Shown: piece by piece, positions 1-11,109 of the stretch | How the letters are laid out: each line of letters begins with the position of its first letter | Position numbering within the stretch: the stretch's first letter is position 1 | Source of the DNA: Adineta ricciae | Lineage: Eukaryota > Rotifera > Eurotatoria > Adinetida > Adinetidae | DNA: 64,000 nt | Assembly: GCA_905250025.1 (NCBI GenBank) | Contig: CAJNOJ010000183.1 | Location: forward strand, 124,001-188,000 | Direction: 5' to 3' | The notes under the pieces: model-generated | What the model saw: only the letters and a program-made list of their open reading frames with translations | What the model was told of the DNA's origin: nothing | The model's database searches: none | Position numbers and translations under genes: made by a program

Positions 1-2592
1 CGAAATGAAACAAATGGAATTTACTTGAATTAGTTCGTCAAGAAAATGTACCGACGAACTGTAAAGATCCGAACCGAGATGTCTCAATGAGCCGCATATC
101 GATTCTCGCATATCCTTGTCCTTAAATGTTTCTCTTCGATGGCATATCTTTCTAATGAACTGTTCAGCTTGCTCGCTTGTGATCTGATCAGGTGAGACAT
201 CTGGTAATTGATCGGTGTCATCTGTCTCGCTCACAGTATTGTCTTTTTCTGATGAAGTACTCGTCGAAATTTCCCCAGATTGGATGACGACATTCGCAGA
301 AGTACCTAATTTGATTAAACGATCGATCTCTTTGGCCATTCGAATATTCTCTTTTTGATATTCATCTCGATCGGCCTTTGTACGTTGTAATTCTTCTTCG
401 AGATGTTGAAATCTTTCATTAAGTGATTGCTTTTCCTGTTTCAAGTGTTCATAATCGCATTTTAATTGTAAAATGTTAATTTTCTCCCATTCGCTATCAT
501 ATAATTTCTGAAAATCCTTCAATTGCTTTCCAGTTTCGTCGCATTGACCTAATATTTGAAGCTGCTCATGCAACGAATGGTATGCAGATAGTAGATCTTT
601 CGTAGATGTTGAAGGTTTCTTCGGCTGATTGGCGGGTTCAACCGTTGTGATGACGTTAGGTGTTTCAATATATTCTTTCTCATCCTCGTCCTCATCAATG
701 TGTTCCGTTTTCGATTGTACCAGTAGAGAGTACAAACGAAGGGGTATATCGACTTTGTTCATGTGAGATGAGCTACTTCGAAATAGCACTCCAATAGTGG
801 ATGGAATTATTGTCAGTAGATGGACTTGTCGTTTTACCGTGGTACTGATTGAGATCGAACCATTAATAAGGAACGATGTGAGCAGAGCATATAAGTTGAT
901 GATCAACAACAGTTTTTTATTAGACCTGTCTGCAATTTGAGATGATACAGCGAACTTTGGATCGGTTAGAATTTCGATGGCGTCAACAATTGTGTGAACG
1001 TCATCTGCTGTCACTTGCGAAGAATGGTCAAAACTTGCATAGAAAAGAGATGATAAAACTTCGAAATTAACCCAGTTCGCTAAAATTTCAGTATGTTGAA
1101 AGCAGTAGTCCATTTCCGATGACATTCGTGATTTGCGATCATCTGATCTAAAAAAAACTCTGTTGACATTCACATCTAAGTTTTACAAGACCTACTCGGA
1201 ATCGAATGAGAGTGCTTCATCCCGGTACATTTCCTTCAGCCGTCGATACGGTAATAAAAGCTGCATAATTGCATTTAAAATTTTTCGTGCTGTTGATGGA
1301 TCGACTGATAAATAAACATGGGCATATCTATGTTCATTTAGATCAGCACTAAGAATCTTTTCACAGAGATCCAGGCCAGCGAGTATAAGAGCATAATTTT
1401 GATGGCATACGAGTGAAAGACTCAATTCGAAAGTCTCGCGCGTGTTACTGAATAGTTTGTGACGAAAGAAAAAGTGTTTCGATACTTGGCAGACGCACCA
1501 AAGAATTGCATAGAGAAGAGAAAATGTCGACTCGTCATTGCTAGCAAGCAGTCGTTGTGCATAAAGAATCAGTTGAGCTGCGATTGTGTCTGAATTTTCA
1601 ACATCTGAATCCTTAAATCCACATAGAAAATGTCGTTTGTATGCTTTTCGCTTCTCTCTATCGGCGTAGGTCATATCACGAAGCACTAAATAGACTACTT
1701 CACGGACCGCCTCAGTTGCTTCGTCAGTATTTTTCAAACGACTGCAAAGAGTCTCTAAAGGACGCTTCAAAATTTGTGCATAATAAGACTTTAAGTGTGA
1801 TGTAGTATATCGTACATGTTGCACCGTTCGATTATGTGGTCCAAGCAATTTTTCCATCGAAGATCGAACGTTATCATTGTTAGATGAGTATTTCAGTAGC
1901 TTTTGATCAAATAGATCTTTTAATATTTCTTGTAATTGAGCACTCGCAAAGTCGCCATTATCTTGAACAAGCAATGTATGTTCTCGAAGAGATAGCGAGG
2001 AATTCAGTAGAGAAAAAAATCTTCGAGTACGATCTCTATAATTGGGATATGTTTGATTAATGTATTCTTCATAAGGAGCACTCTGACAAATCCAATCCAT
2101 GAACAGTTTCTCTTCATTAACTAATAAACCGAGAACAGCGAATGTCGTTGTAACGGGTGGTTGCTTTTGATTATTTGAGTCGATGACTATCTTAAGGAAA
2201 TCCGGATCCAAAAGAACGGAGCCATAAACGAGAATCCAAGTTAATGCGTTCTTATTGAGCAGATCATCAACTTCCTTGCGAAGTGTCTCATATTCCTTTG
2301 CATGCAATGTGGTATGTCCACGACAGCATGTATGTATTGGATTCGTTGTGACTGAATTAGTTGATGAAGGTTGACTTTTATGATCGAATATGCGATTTTG
2401 TATGGTCATTAATGCATCATAATTAGTCAAATTATTGACTTCAAATGACGTGCTAGTTTGTGAATAGTTTTGTATAAAATATTTTATTCGTTCATAGGCA
2501 GTTGTATCTGGTCCACCAGCGAGAATAATGAAATTTATTTGTGTTGAAGGTTTGCCAAAAATTTGACAGTAGGAACACAGAGAATCGACCAT
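1..2592 (-). CDS. Unrecognised helical/coiled-coil protein, haplotype A, cut by window start
   Basis: The first exon (2592 to 1196) encodes about 466 residues, rich in predicted helix, with no family I recognise. An ATG at 2592 opens it. The reading frame seems to end with GAG-TAG, but that TAG lies inside a GTAGGT donor. Removing a 36-nt GT...CAACAG intron (1160-1195) keeps the frame into a second exon (1159 to 1) with an acidic D/E run, a Ser/Thr-rich linker and a long Lys/Glu/Leu heptad-like coiled coil. The C-terminus runs off the window at position 1. The same intron is preserved in the second copy (4833-7348). A two-gene reading, with an ATG just past the stop, is possible; I favour one gene because phase and splice sites agree in both copies. 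No signal peptide, so probably intracellular. Function unknown. Confidence 0.6.
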
Positions 2593-3109
2593 GGTTCTTA
2601 TTACGTGAAATCTATTAAAATGAAATTCTCAAAATTGCGTTGTTTTTCATCTGATAAGAAAAAAAACACAGTCGTACTGGTAATTCAACACGCTCTGTTT
2701 TATTAGTAGATGTTGACTTAGAGAGAGCGCACATTTTTTGCTTGAATAAAGCACTGCAGTGGAGAATTTTTCTTATCGGATTACAGCCGAATGTCTTCTC
2801 ATCGTGGAATACTATTGCACGATGATTATTTTTCATAGCAACAAGGGAAAAAAAACCAATAGCAATCTGATGCACTTCATGCTTGAGTAAATGCAATGCT
2901 CATCTTCGCATTGGGCTCGTTTTCAAGTCGAGTGAAAAGTGAAATGGGACATTTGTCAAACGTGAAATTTTATTTAAACATCATATTTATTGACTTCATA
3001 TAGAATGTGTGATGTAACATAGATAACAAATTGTAACAAAACAGACGTAGATGTGCTGAAATAAAAAATATATCTCGAAATTATTGTATATAAAAAAGTG
3101 ATTGTTGGA

Positions 3110-3811
3110 TTAAAAATCATTTGCACTCGAGTGTTCTTTTTCAACATGTTTTGCAAGTTCGTCATTGCTGCCAAACCAGTCGCCACACTCATCACAAGAA
3201 ACTTCCAATTCTTTGACGATTTGGCAATTCGCATTGGTTTTCTTGTGCATTGCAAGATTTTTTTTCAGATCCCAATAAACTTTTATGTTCGGATCTTGTA
3301 TATGAATGCTTCGTCTATGTTCCAGAAGATCGTCATGTAAATCAAACGATTCCTTACAGTGATTACATCCATATTTGACAAACACTTCGTCATCGTTACA
3401 ACTTGGCATATGTTGTTTAACTAAACCTATAATTTCGTTCAGGGTGATCTCCGGCGGATTGCTGACTGTCTGAATGAATAGCCGACTTCTCCCATGGTAT
3501 TTTTGCTTAGTGAACAGTTCTTCAGCACTGCAAGAATTCGAACCAATGATAATGATTATCGATGTGAAATGATCGCATTCCTTTTTGAGGGTATCGATAA
3601 TATTTTGACCATTTGAAGACGGCAGTACAGATACATTAGATATACCTGGGTGTGGCATTATTTTTTCCTGAATTAACGTTGGATCAGCACAAAAGATGTA
3701 GAATTTACAGCTGCCGGGAACTTTTGATAACCCTCTGATATTGCCGAGAATGATTTCCATACGATCATCGTCACCATCAAATAGAACAAGTTGATTTGCG
3801 TTCGAAGCCAT
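3110..3811 (-). CDS. PIN-like domain plus two C2H2 zinc fingers, haplotype A
   Basis: This is a 233-residue single-exon protein. The start is the ATG at 3811; the longer open frame upstream has no ATG. The first ~130 residues have alternating strands and helices, beginning with a hydrophobic strand ending in F-D-G-D-D-D, then IIDTLKKECDHF and IIIIIGSN. This is the usual look of PIN/NYN-like nucleases, with acidic residues after strand 1. Two C2H2 fingers follow (CNHCKESF...HRRSIH and CDECGDWF...HVEKEH). The fingers are clear. The PIN-like call is inference from pattern and could be another Rossmann-type fold. It lies on the opposite strand to the ART1 gene and may share the ~470-bp intergenic region with it (head to head). 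The haplotype B copy is 7835-8536. Confidence 0.6.
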   Translation of the reverse strand: MASNANQLVLFDGDDDRMEIILGNIRGLSKVPGSCKFYIFCADPTLIQEKIMPHPGISNVSVLPSSNGQNIIDTLKKECDHFTSIIIIIGSNSCSAEELFTKQKYHGRSRLFIQTVSNPPEITLNEIIGLVKQHMPSCNDDEVFVKYGCNHCKESFDLHDDLLEHRRSIHIQDPNIKVYWDLKKNLAMHKKTNANCQIVKELEVSCDECGDWFGSNDELAKHVEKEHSSANDF

Positions 3812-4225
3812 AAAATGTGAATATACTGCGTTCACTGCGATTTTCTAACACAGAATTCTGACAAGAAACCAGCTTTTTTATATGATAAAAATTTCCCAGT
3901 TGAAATAGAATTTTGCAACTATATGTAAGATTTGTTTCTTTCCAGTGTGTGATAACATTACTAAAAACTCAGAGGAATCAGATAATTGTTCTTTCACCTC
4001 CTTCTTAACAAATGACAATGTTGTATTCTCAATAGAAAATTTCACAACTGTATCGTAACATTAATTTGTCAAAGCAAACAACGTCACTGCGTATTTTTCA
4101 GACAGATTTATGTCCTTTTACTACCGAGTTTATTTTTTCTTCCTATTTGTTTTTCTTTGTAACAGACGGCAATAAAAAAAATGACAGAAACATTTTTCGC
4201 GGAATAAACTTGCCTCGCTGCTTTG

Positions 4226-4234
4226 TATTTAAAA
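4226..4234 (+). promoter_or_regulatory. TATA-like box of ART1, haplotype A
   Basis: TATTTAAAA lies 45 bp before the ATG at 4280. The same motif is kept at 8944-8952 before the complete gene, so the longer reading frame starting at 4223 is unlikely to be translated. Confidence 0.45.
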
Positions 4235-4279
4235 GATCTCGTGTGCTCGTCATTCCCATTGCTAAAAATCAAGCCCGAC

Positions 4280-4831
4280 ATGAGTCGTAAGCCGGTGAAA
4301 AGCAACGTAACGAAATCTAAAGTTGCAGCAAAGCCGTCACCACCAGCATCCTCGGCTGTTGAGACACAAGTCAAAGTGGAAAAATTCAAACATGATTGTG
4401 CAACGGAAAACTTCAATTTAGTCTGGCTTGATGAAAACTACGACGAGATGAATTCGAACTGCTCCGTCTTAACTGCCAAATTATCGACCATCATAAGAAA
4501 TCTGTATATTTTCAACGATGTTGATGAATGTATCAAACGTATCAACAGTATTCGAGATCTGGATGTATATCTGATATTATCGAATCCGACTGAAGATGCT
4601 CTTGCTCATACTCACCAATTAGGCCGAGTGAAAGTGGTATTTATTTTCGATGATCGCAATTCGTCGAATCCATCATGGAAAGGTCAATGGAAAAAAAGTA
4701 CAAGGAATATACAAGGATATCAATACACTCTGCCAGTTCATCAAGGAAACGGCAAAGTATTACGACGAGGAATACAAAGAATTTAGTTGCATCGCGCTGC
4801 AAGATCTAGACAAACGTGATGTCGATGAACT
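4280..4831 (+). pseudogene. ART1 5' part, haplotype A, frameshifted and cut by joint
   Basis: This encodes the N-terminal ~180 codons of the same protein as 8998-10962: a basic/proline-rich leader, then the WLD-type receiver-like domain. A run of seven A at 4691-4697, against six in the other copy, shifts the frame and gives an early stop at ~4786. The rest is lost at the n (4832). The extra A may be a sequencing error in a homopolymer or a real allelic lesion; the sequence cannot decide. Ignoring it, identity to the second copy is high. Confidence 0.75.
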
Positions 4832-4832
4832 N
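4832..4832. other. Contig joint 1 (single n)
   Basis: The sequence right of the n restarts at what is position ~83, and the bases left of it (gatgtcgatgaact) recur at ~9535-9548. So 83-4831 and 4833-9548 are two versions of one ~4.7-kb block, diverged by a few percent. An end-to-end join of overlapping haplotype contigs explains this better than a tandem duplication. Confidence 0.75.
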
Positions 4833-7348
4833 CTCAATGAGCCGCATATCGATTCTCGCATATCCTTGTCCTTAAATGTTTCTCTTCGATGGCATATCTT
4901 TCTAATGAACTGTTCAGCTTGCTCGCTTGTGATCTGATCAGGTGAGACATCTGATAATTGATCGATGTCATCTGTTTCGTTCACAGTACTGTCTTTTTCT
5001 GACGAAGTACTCGTCGAAATTTCGCCAGATTGGATGACGACATTCGCAGAAGTACCTGATTTTATTAAACGATCGATCTCTTTGGCCATTCGAATATTCT
5101 CTTTTTGATATTCATCTCGATCGACCTTTGTACGTTGTAATTCTTCTTCGAGATGTTGAAATCTTTCATTAAGTAATTGCTTTTCCTGTTTCAAGTGTTC
5201 ATAATCGCATTTTAATTGTAAAATGTTAATTTTCTCCCATTCGCTATCATATAATTTCTGAAAATCCTTCAATTGCTTTCCAGTTTCGTCGCGTTGACCT
5301 AACATTTGAAGCTGCTCATGCAACGAATGGTATGCAGATAGTAGATCTTTCGTAGATGTTGAAGGTTTCTTTGGCTGATTGACGGGTTCAACCATTGTGA
5401 TGACGTTAGGTGTTTCAACATATCCTTTCTCATCCTCGTCCTCGTCCTCGTCATTGTGCTCCGTTTTTGATCGTACCAGTAGAGAGTACAAACGAAGGGG
5501 TATATCGACTTTGTTCATGTGAGATGAGCTACTTCGAAATAACACTCCAATAGTGGATGGAATTATTGTCAGTAGACGGACTTGTCGTTTTACCGTAGTA
5601 CTGATTGGGATCGAACCATTAATAAGGAACGATGTAAGCAGAGCATATAATTGGATGATCAACAGCAGTTTGTTATTAGACCTGTCTGCAATTTGAGATG
5701 ATACAGCGAACTTTGAATCGGCTAGAACTTCGATAGCGTCAACAATTGTGTGAACGTCATCTGCTGTCACTTGCGAAGAATGGTCAAAACTTGCATAGAA
5801 AAGAGATGATAAAACTTCGAAATTAACCCAGTTTGCTAAAATTTCGGTATGTTGAAAACAGTAGTCTATTTCCGATAACATTCGTGATTTGCGCTCATCT
5901 GATCTAAAAAATACTCTGTTGACATTCACATCTAAGTTTTACAAGACCTACTCAGAATCGAATGAGAGTGCTTCATCACGGTACATTTCCTTCAGTCGTT
6001 GATATGGTAATAAAAGCTGCATAATTGCATTTAAAATTTTTCGTGCTGTTGATGTATCGACTGATAAATAAACATTGGCATATCTATGTTCATTTAGATC
6101 AGCATTAAGAATCTTTTCACAGAGATCCAAGCCAGCGAGTTTAAGAGCATAATTTTGATGGCATACGAGTGAAAGACTCAATTCGAAAGTCTCGCGCGTG
6201 TTACTGAATAGTTTGTGACGAAAGAAAAAGTGTTTCGATACTTGGCAGATGCACCAGAGAATTGCATAGAGAAGAGAAAATGTCGATTCATCATAGCTAG
6301 CAAGCAGTCGTTGTGCGTAAAGAATCAGTTGAGCTGCGATTGTGTCTGAATTTTCAACATCTGAATCCTTAAATCCACATAGAAAATGTCGTTTGTATGC
6401 TCTTTGCTTCTCTCTATCGGCGTAGACCATATCACGAAGCACCAGATAGACTACTTCACGGACCGCCTCAGTTGCTTCGTCAATGTTTTTCAAACGACTG
6501 CAAAGAGATTCTAAAGGACGCTTCAAAATTCGTGCATAATAAGACTTTAAGTTGGATGTAGTATATCGTACATGTTGCACCGTTCGCTTATGTGGTCCAA
6601 GTAATTTTTCCATCGAAGATCGAACGTTATTATCGTTAGATGAATATTTCGATAGCTTTTGATCAAATAGATCTTTTAATATTTCTTGTAATTGAGCACT
6701 CGGCAAGTCACCATTATCTTGAACAAGCAATGTATGTTCTCGAAGAGATTGCGAGGAATTCAGTAGAGAAAAAAATCTTCGAGTACGATCTGCATAATTA
6801 GGATACGTTTGATTAATGTATTCTTGATAAGGAGCACTCTGACAAATCCAATCCGTGAACAGTTTCTCTTCATTAACTAATAAGCCGAGAACAGCGAATG
6901 CCGTTGTAACGGATGGTTGCTTTTGATTATTTACGTCGATGACTATCTTAAGGAAATCCGGATCCAAAAGAACGGAGCCATAAACGAGAATCCAAGTTAA
7001 GGCGTTCTCATTGAGCAGATCATCAACTTCTTTGCGAAGTGTCTCATATTCCTTTGCATGCAATGTGGTACGTCCACGACAACATGTATGTATTGGATTC
7101 GTTGTGACTGAATTAGTTGATGCAGGTTGGCTTTTATGATCGAATATGCGATTTTGTATGGCCATTAATGCATCATAATTAGTCAAATTATTGACTTCAA
7201 ATGACGTGTTAGTTTGTGAATAGTTTTGTATGAAATATTTTATTCGTTCATAGGCAGTTGTATCTGGCCCACCAGCGAGAATAATGAAATTTATTTGTGT
7301 TGAAGGTTTGCCAAAAATTTGACAGTAGGAACACAGAGAATCGACCAT
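4833..7348 (-). CDS. Helical/coiled-coil protein, haplotype B, C-terminus cut by joint
   Basis: This is the second version of 1-2592. Exon 1 runs 7348-5952 (ATG at 7348), the 36-nt intron is 5951-5916, and exon 2 runs 5915-4833, ending at the n. The protein has no recognised domain in its first ~465 residues. Then comes an acidic stretch (EDEDEDE), a Ser/Thr/Pro linker and a coiled coil of ~80 residues beginning near LHEQLQML and ending near AKEIDRLI. Differences from haplotype A are scattered substitutions without frameshifts, so both copies look functional. The in-frame TAG at the exon 1 edge belongs to the intron donor (GA|GTAGGT). Function unknown; probably cytoplasmic. Confidence 0.6.
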
Positions 7349-7834
7349 GGTTCTTATTACGTGAAATCTATTAAAATGAAATTCTCAAAATAGTGTTGTT
7401 TTTCATCCGATAAGAAAAAAAAACACAGTCGTACTGGTAATTCAATACGCTCTGTTTTATTAGTAGATGTTGACTTAGAGAGAACGCACATTTTTGCTTG
7501 AATAAAGCACTGCAGTGGAGAATTTTTCTTATCGGATTACAGCCGAATGTCTTCTCATCGCGGAATACTATTGTACGATGATTATTTTTCATAGCAGTAA
7601 GGGAAAAATCCCAATAACAATCTAATGCACTTCATACTTGAACAGATACAATGCTCATGTTCGCGTTGGGCTCGTTTTCAAGTCGAGTAAAAAGTGAAAT
7701 AGGACATTTGTCAAACGTGAAATTTTATTTAAACATCATATTTTACTTCATAGAATGTTTGATGTAACATAGATGTGGTCACATTACAAATATACCTCGA
7801 AATTATTGTATATAAAAAAAAAGTGATTGTTTGA

Positions 7835-8536
7835 TTAAAAATCATTTGCACTCGAGTGTTCTTTTTCAACATGTTTTGCAAGTTCGTCATTGCTGCCAAA
7901 ACAGTCGCCACACTCATCACAAGAAACTTCCAATTCTTTGACGATTTGGTAATTCGCATTGGTTTTCTTGTGCGTTGCAAGATTTTTTTTCACATCCCAA
8001 TAAACTTTCATATTCGGATCTTGTATATGAATGCTTCGTCTATGTTCCAGAAGATCATCATGTAAATCAAACGATTCCTTACAGTGATTACATCCATATT
8101 TGACAAACACTTCGTCATCGTTACAACTTGGTATATGTTGTTTAACTAAGCCTATAATTTCGTTCAGGGTGATCTCCGGCGGATTGCTGACTGTCTGAAT
8201 GAATAGCCGACTTTTCCCATGGTATTTTTGCTTAGTGAACAGCTCATCAGCATGGCAAGAATTCGAACCAATAATAATAATTATCGATGCGAAATGATCG
8301 CATTCCTTTTTGAGGGTATCGATAATATTTTGACCATTTGAAGACGGCAGCACAGATACATTAGATATACCTGGGTATGTTATTATTCTTCCCTGAATTG
8401 ACGCTGGATCAGCACAAAAGATGTAGAATTTACAGTTGCCGGGAACTTTTGATAACCCTCTGATATTGCTGAGAATGATTCCCATACGATCATCGTCACC
8501 ATCAAATAGAACAAGTTGATTTGCGTTCGAAGCCAT
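7835..8536 (-). CDS. PIN-like domain plus two C2H2 zinc fingers, haplotype B
   Basis: This is the intact second version of 3110-3811, also 233 residues from the ATG at 8536. The acidic F-D-G-D-D-D cluster near the N-terminus and both C2H2 fingers are conserved. Changes lie mainly in loops (for example the region after FYIFCADP). Conservation of the putative acidic residues and all eight zinc ligands in both copies argues for selection. A nuclease role is only inferred from the PIN-like pattern. It is head to head with ART1 (ATG at 8998), with ~460 bp between them. Confidence 0.6.
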   Translation of the reverse strand: MASNANQLVLFDGDDDRMGIILSNIRGLSKVPGNCKFYIFCADPASIQGRIITYPGISNVSVLPSSNGQNIIDTLKKECDHFASIIIIIGSNSCHADELFTKQKYHGKSRLFIQTVSNPPEITLNEIIGLVKQHIPSCNDDEVFVKYGCNHCKESFDLHDDLLEHRRSIHIQDPNMKVYWDVKKNLATHKKTNANYQIVKELEVSCDECGDCFGSNDELAKHVEKEHSSANDF

Positions 8537-8943
8537 AAAACGTGAATATGTTGGATTCACTGCGATTTTCTAACACAGAATTCTGACAAGAAACTAGCTT
8601 TTTATATGATAAAATTTCCCAGTTGAAAGAGAATTTCGAACTATATGTAAAATTTGTTTCTTCCCAGTGTATGATAACATTGCTAAAAACTCAGAGGAAT
8701 CAGATAATTGTTCTTTCACCTCCTTAACAAATGACGATGTTGTATTCTCAATAGAAAATTTCACAACTGCATCGTAACATTAGTTTCTCAAAGCAAACAA
8801 CGTCACTGCGTATTTTTCAGACAGATTTATGTTCTTTTACTACCGAGTTTATTTTTTGTTCCTATTTGTTTTTCTTTGTAACAGACGGCAATAAAAAAAT
8901 GGCAGAAACATTTTTCGCGGAATAAACTTGCCTCGCTGCTTTG

Positions 8944-8952
8944 TATTTAAAA
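8944..8952 (+). promoter_or_regulatory. TATA-like box of ART1, haplotype B
   Basis: TATTTAAAA is 45 bp upstream of the ATG at 8998, identical in sequence and spacing to the copy at 4226-4234. Confidence 0.45.
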
Positions 8953-8997
8953 GATCTCGTGCACTCGTCATTCCCATTGCTAAAAATCAAGCCCGAC

Positions 8998-10962
8998 ATG
9001 AGTCGTAAGCCGGTGAAAAGCAACGTGACGAAATCTAAAGTTGCAGCAAAGCCGCCACCACCAGCGTCCTCGGCGGCTGAGACACAAGTCAAAGTGGAGA
9101 AATTCAAACATGATTGTGCAACGGAAAACTTCAATTTAGTCTGGCTTGATGAAAACTACGACGAGATGAATTCGAACTGCTCCGTCTTAACTGCCAAATT
9201 ACCGACCATCATCAGAAAACTGTATATTTTCAACGATGTTGATGAATGTATCAAACTTATCAACAGTATTCGAGATCTGGATGTATATCTGATATTATCG
9301 AATCCGACTGAAGATGCTCTTACCCATACTCACCAATTAGGCCGAGTGAAAGTGGTATTTATTTTCGATGATCGCAATTCGTCGAATCCATCATGGAAAG
9401 ATCAATGGAAAAAAGTACAAGGAATATACAAGGATATCAATACACTCTGCCAGTTCATCAAGGAAACGGCAAAGTATTACGACGAGGAATACAAAGAATT
9501 TAGTTGCATCGCGCTGCAAGATCTAGACAAACGTGATGTCGATGAACTCGGTCAATCGTTTATGTATACTCAATTACTCAAGGAAATTCTTCTCGAAATG
9601 AAATATGGTACGACATGTAATAAAGAATTAGCTGAATATTGTCGCAAAAAGAAAAATGTTCTTAACAATGATTTAAAACGCTTGGACGAATTTGAACAAA
9701 ATTACAAGCAAGAAAAAGCAGTATGGTGGTATACTACGGAGAGTTGTATCTATGGTTTGGTTAACAAAGTGTTACGCGAACAAAAATTCGATTTCATCAT
9801 CAAGTTTGGCTTTTTTATTAAAGATCTACACTTGCAGATAGAACAACTACATGAAGACCAAGCATCGAAGAAAAAGGATAATCCAACCCTTTATCGTGGT
9901 ATCAGTATGACGGAGAAACAATTCAAAGAGCTACACAAAAGCGAGAAGGGATTGTTAGCATTCAATAGTTTCGTATCAACTAGCCGGGATCCAACAATAG
10001 CGCAAGGGTTTATTCAACGCTCTTTGGGAGCAAATCCTCGTCTAATCGGAATCCTGTTCATCATTAATGTTGATCCATCGATTTCATCGACCAAATATGC
10101 TGATATTGAAGAGATAACTGACGTGCATGGAGAATCAGAAACTCTATTTTCTCTGGATGCGGTCTTTCGTATTGGAAGTATAACTCAAGTTCAAGATGAA
10201 CCACAAGTATGGACCGTAGAACTCGATCTAAGCGATAATCGCGACAAAAAACTCAATACTCTCATGGATCGTATGCGACTTGAAATCGATGGATTAACGG
10301 AGTCGTACAAATTAGGCAGTTTAATGATGAAAGTTGACCAATATGATGTAGCAGAAGAAATTTATAATAAATTAAATGACGAAACCAATGATGAACGAGA
10401 AAAAGCGAATATTCAACATCAATTGGGATACATAAAATATAAACAAGGAAAGTCAAAGGAAGCTCTCGATTGGTACCAACGAGTATTGGACGTCTATGTA
10501 AAGATTCTCGGAAATGAGCATAAAAATGTCGCTGCAGTTTACAATAACATCGGCTTAGTTTATGACAGTCTCAATGAGTATTCAAAAGCCTTGACTTATT
10601 ATCAAAAGGCTCAACAAATCTATGAAAAAACTTCAGCGAATGATCCCGTTCTAGCGACATGTTACAATAACATAGCGTCAATCTATGCTACCATAGGAGA
10701 CCATCAATCAGCACTAAATTATTACCAGAAATCATCTGAAATCAGTCAGAAATTGCAGGCTACCAACCATCCTGACTATGCTACTTTGGAAAATAATATT
10801 GGTCTGATTTATTTGACACGTGGAGACTTTAAAGAAGCTTTCAAATACTTTCATAATGCGGTTAAAATTGGTACGAAATCGTTGCCTGTTGACCATGCAG
10901 ATTTGACAACTTATCAAACTAATCTCAAAATGGCAACCGAGAAACTGGACAAGTATAAATAA
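8998..10962 (+). CDS. ART1: receiver-like domain + arginine-type ADP-ribosyltransferase + TPR
   Basis: A 654-residue single-exon protein without signal peptide or membrane segment, so probably cytosolic. Order: Lys/Pro-rich leader (1-~45); an alpha/beta domain starting at LVWLDENY with the strand VYLILS (~50-170), shared with ART2 and ART3; a helical segment (~185-290); then an ART core with Arg in TLYRG (R300), the STS motif (327-329) and the ExE motif ESE (E379, E381). Those three features define R-S-E ADP-ribosyltransferases that move ADP-ribose from NAD+ to protein, commonly arginine when ExE is present. About five kinesin-light-chain-like TPRs follow (~425-654) and probably bind partners. 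Start chosen at the ATG 45 bp after a TATA-like box; a longer frame upstream lacks ATG. A poly(A) signal AATAAA lies at ~11071. The substrate is not predictable. The gene converges on the GTPase gene at 11110. Confidence 0.85.
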   Translation: MSRKPVKSNVTKSKVAAKPPPPASSAAETQVKVEKFKHDCATENFNLVWLDENYDEMNSNCSVLTAKLPTIIRKLYIFNDVDECIKLINSIRDLDVYLILSNPTEDALTHTHQLGRVKVVFIFDDRNSSNPSWKDQWKKVQGIYKDINTLCQFIKETAKYYDEEYKEFSCIALQDLDKRDVDELGQSFMYTQLLKEILLEMKYGTTCNKELAEYCRKKKNVLNNDLKRLDEFEQNYKQEKAVWWYTTESCIYGLVNKVLREQKFDFIIKFGFFIKDLHLQIEQLHEDQASKKKDNPTLYRGISMTEKQFKELHKSEKGLLAFNSFVSTSRDPTIAQGFIQRSLGANPRLIGILFIINVDPSISSTKYADIEEITDVHGESETLFSLDAVFRIGSITQVQDEPQVWTVELDLSDNRDKKLNTLMDRMRLEIDGLTESYKLGSLMMKVDQYDVAEEIYNKLNDETNDEREKANIQHQLGYIKYKQGKSKEALDWYQRVLDVYVKILGNEHKNVAAVYNNIGLVYDSLNEYSKALTYYQKAQQIYEKTSANDPVLATCYNNIASIYATIGDHQSALNYYQKSSEISQKLQATNHPDYATLENNIGLIYLTRGDFKEAFKYFHNAVKIGTKSLPVDHADLTTYQTNLKMATEKLDKYK

Positions 10963-11109
10963 CGATACTAGTGGTTGGTTCAAAAACTTTACTATAATCT
11001 CAACTGAATACAATGCACAAACGCGTTTTCTTATCGAGTATTTTAGAAAAATACAATGTAGTAACTCTTGAATAAAATAGTAGTGTGTATATAATGTCGA
11101 ATAGTAAAA

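Noticed and set aside
1133-1315. Plus-strand frame of 60 codons
   Set aside because: Shadow of the minus-strand gene and its intron; no supporting features.
2615-3255. Minus-strand frames of ~93 codons between the two genes
   Set aside because: AT-rich, not conserved as frames in the second haplotype (7371-7980).
8941-8997. Longer ART1 reading frame starting upstream (TTG)
   Set aside because: No ATG, and it runs across the TATA-like box; the ATG at 8998 is preferred.
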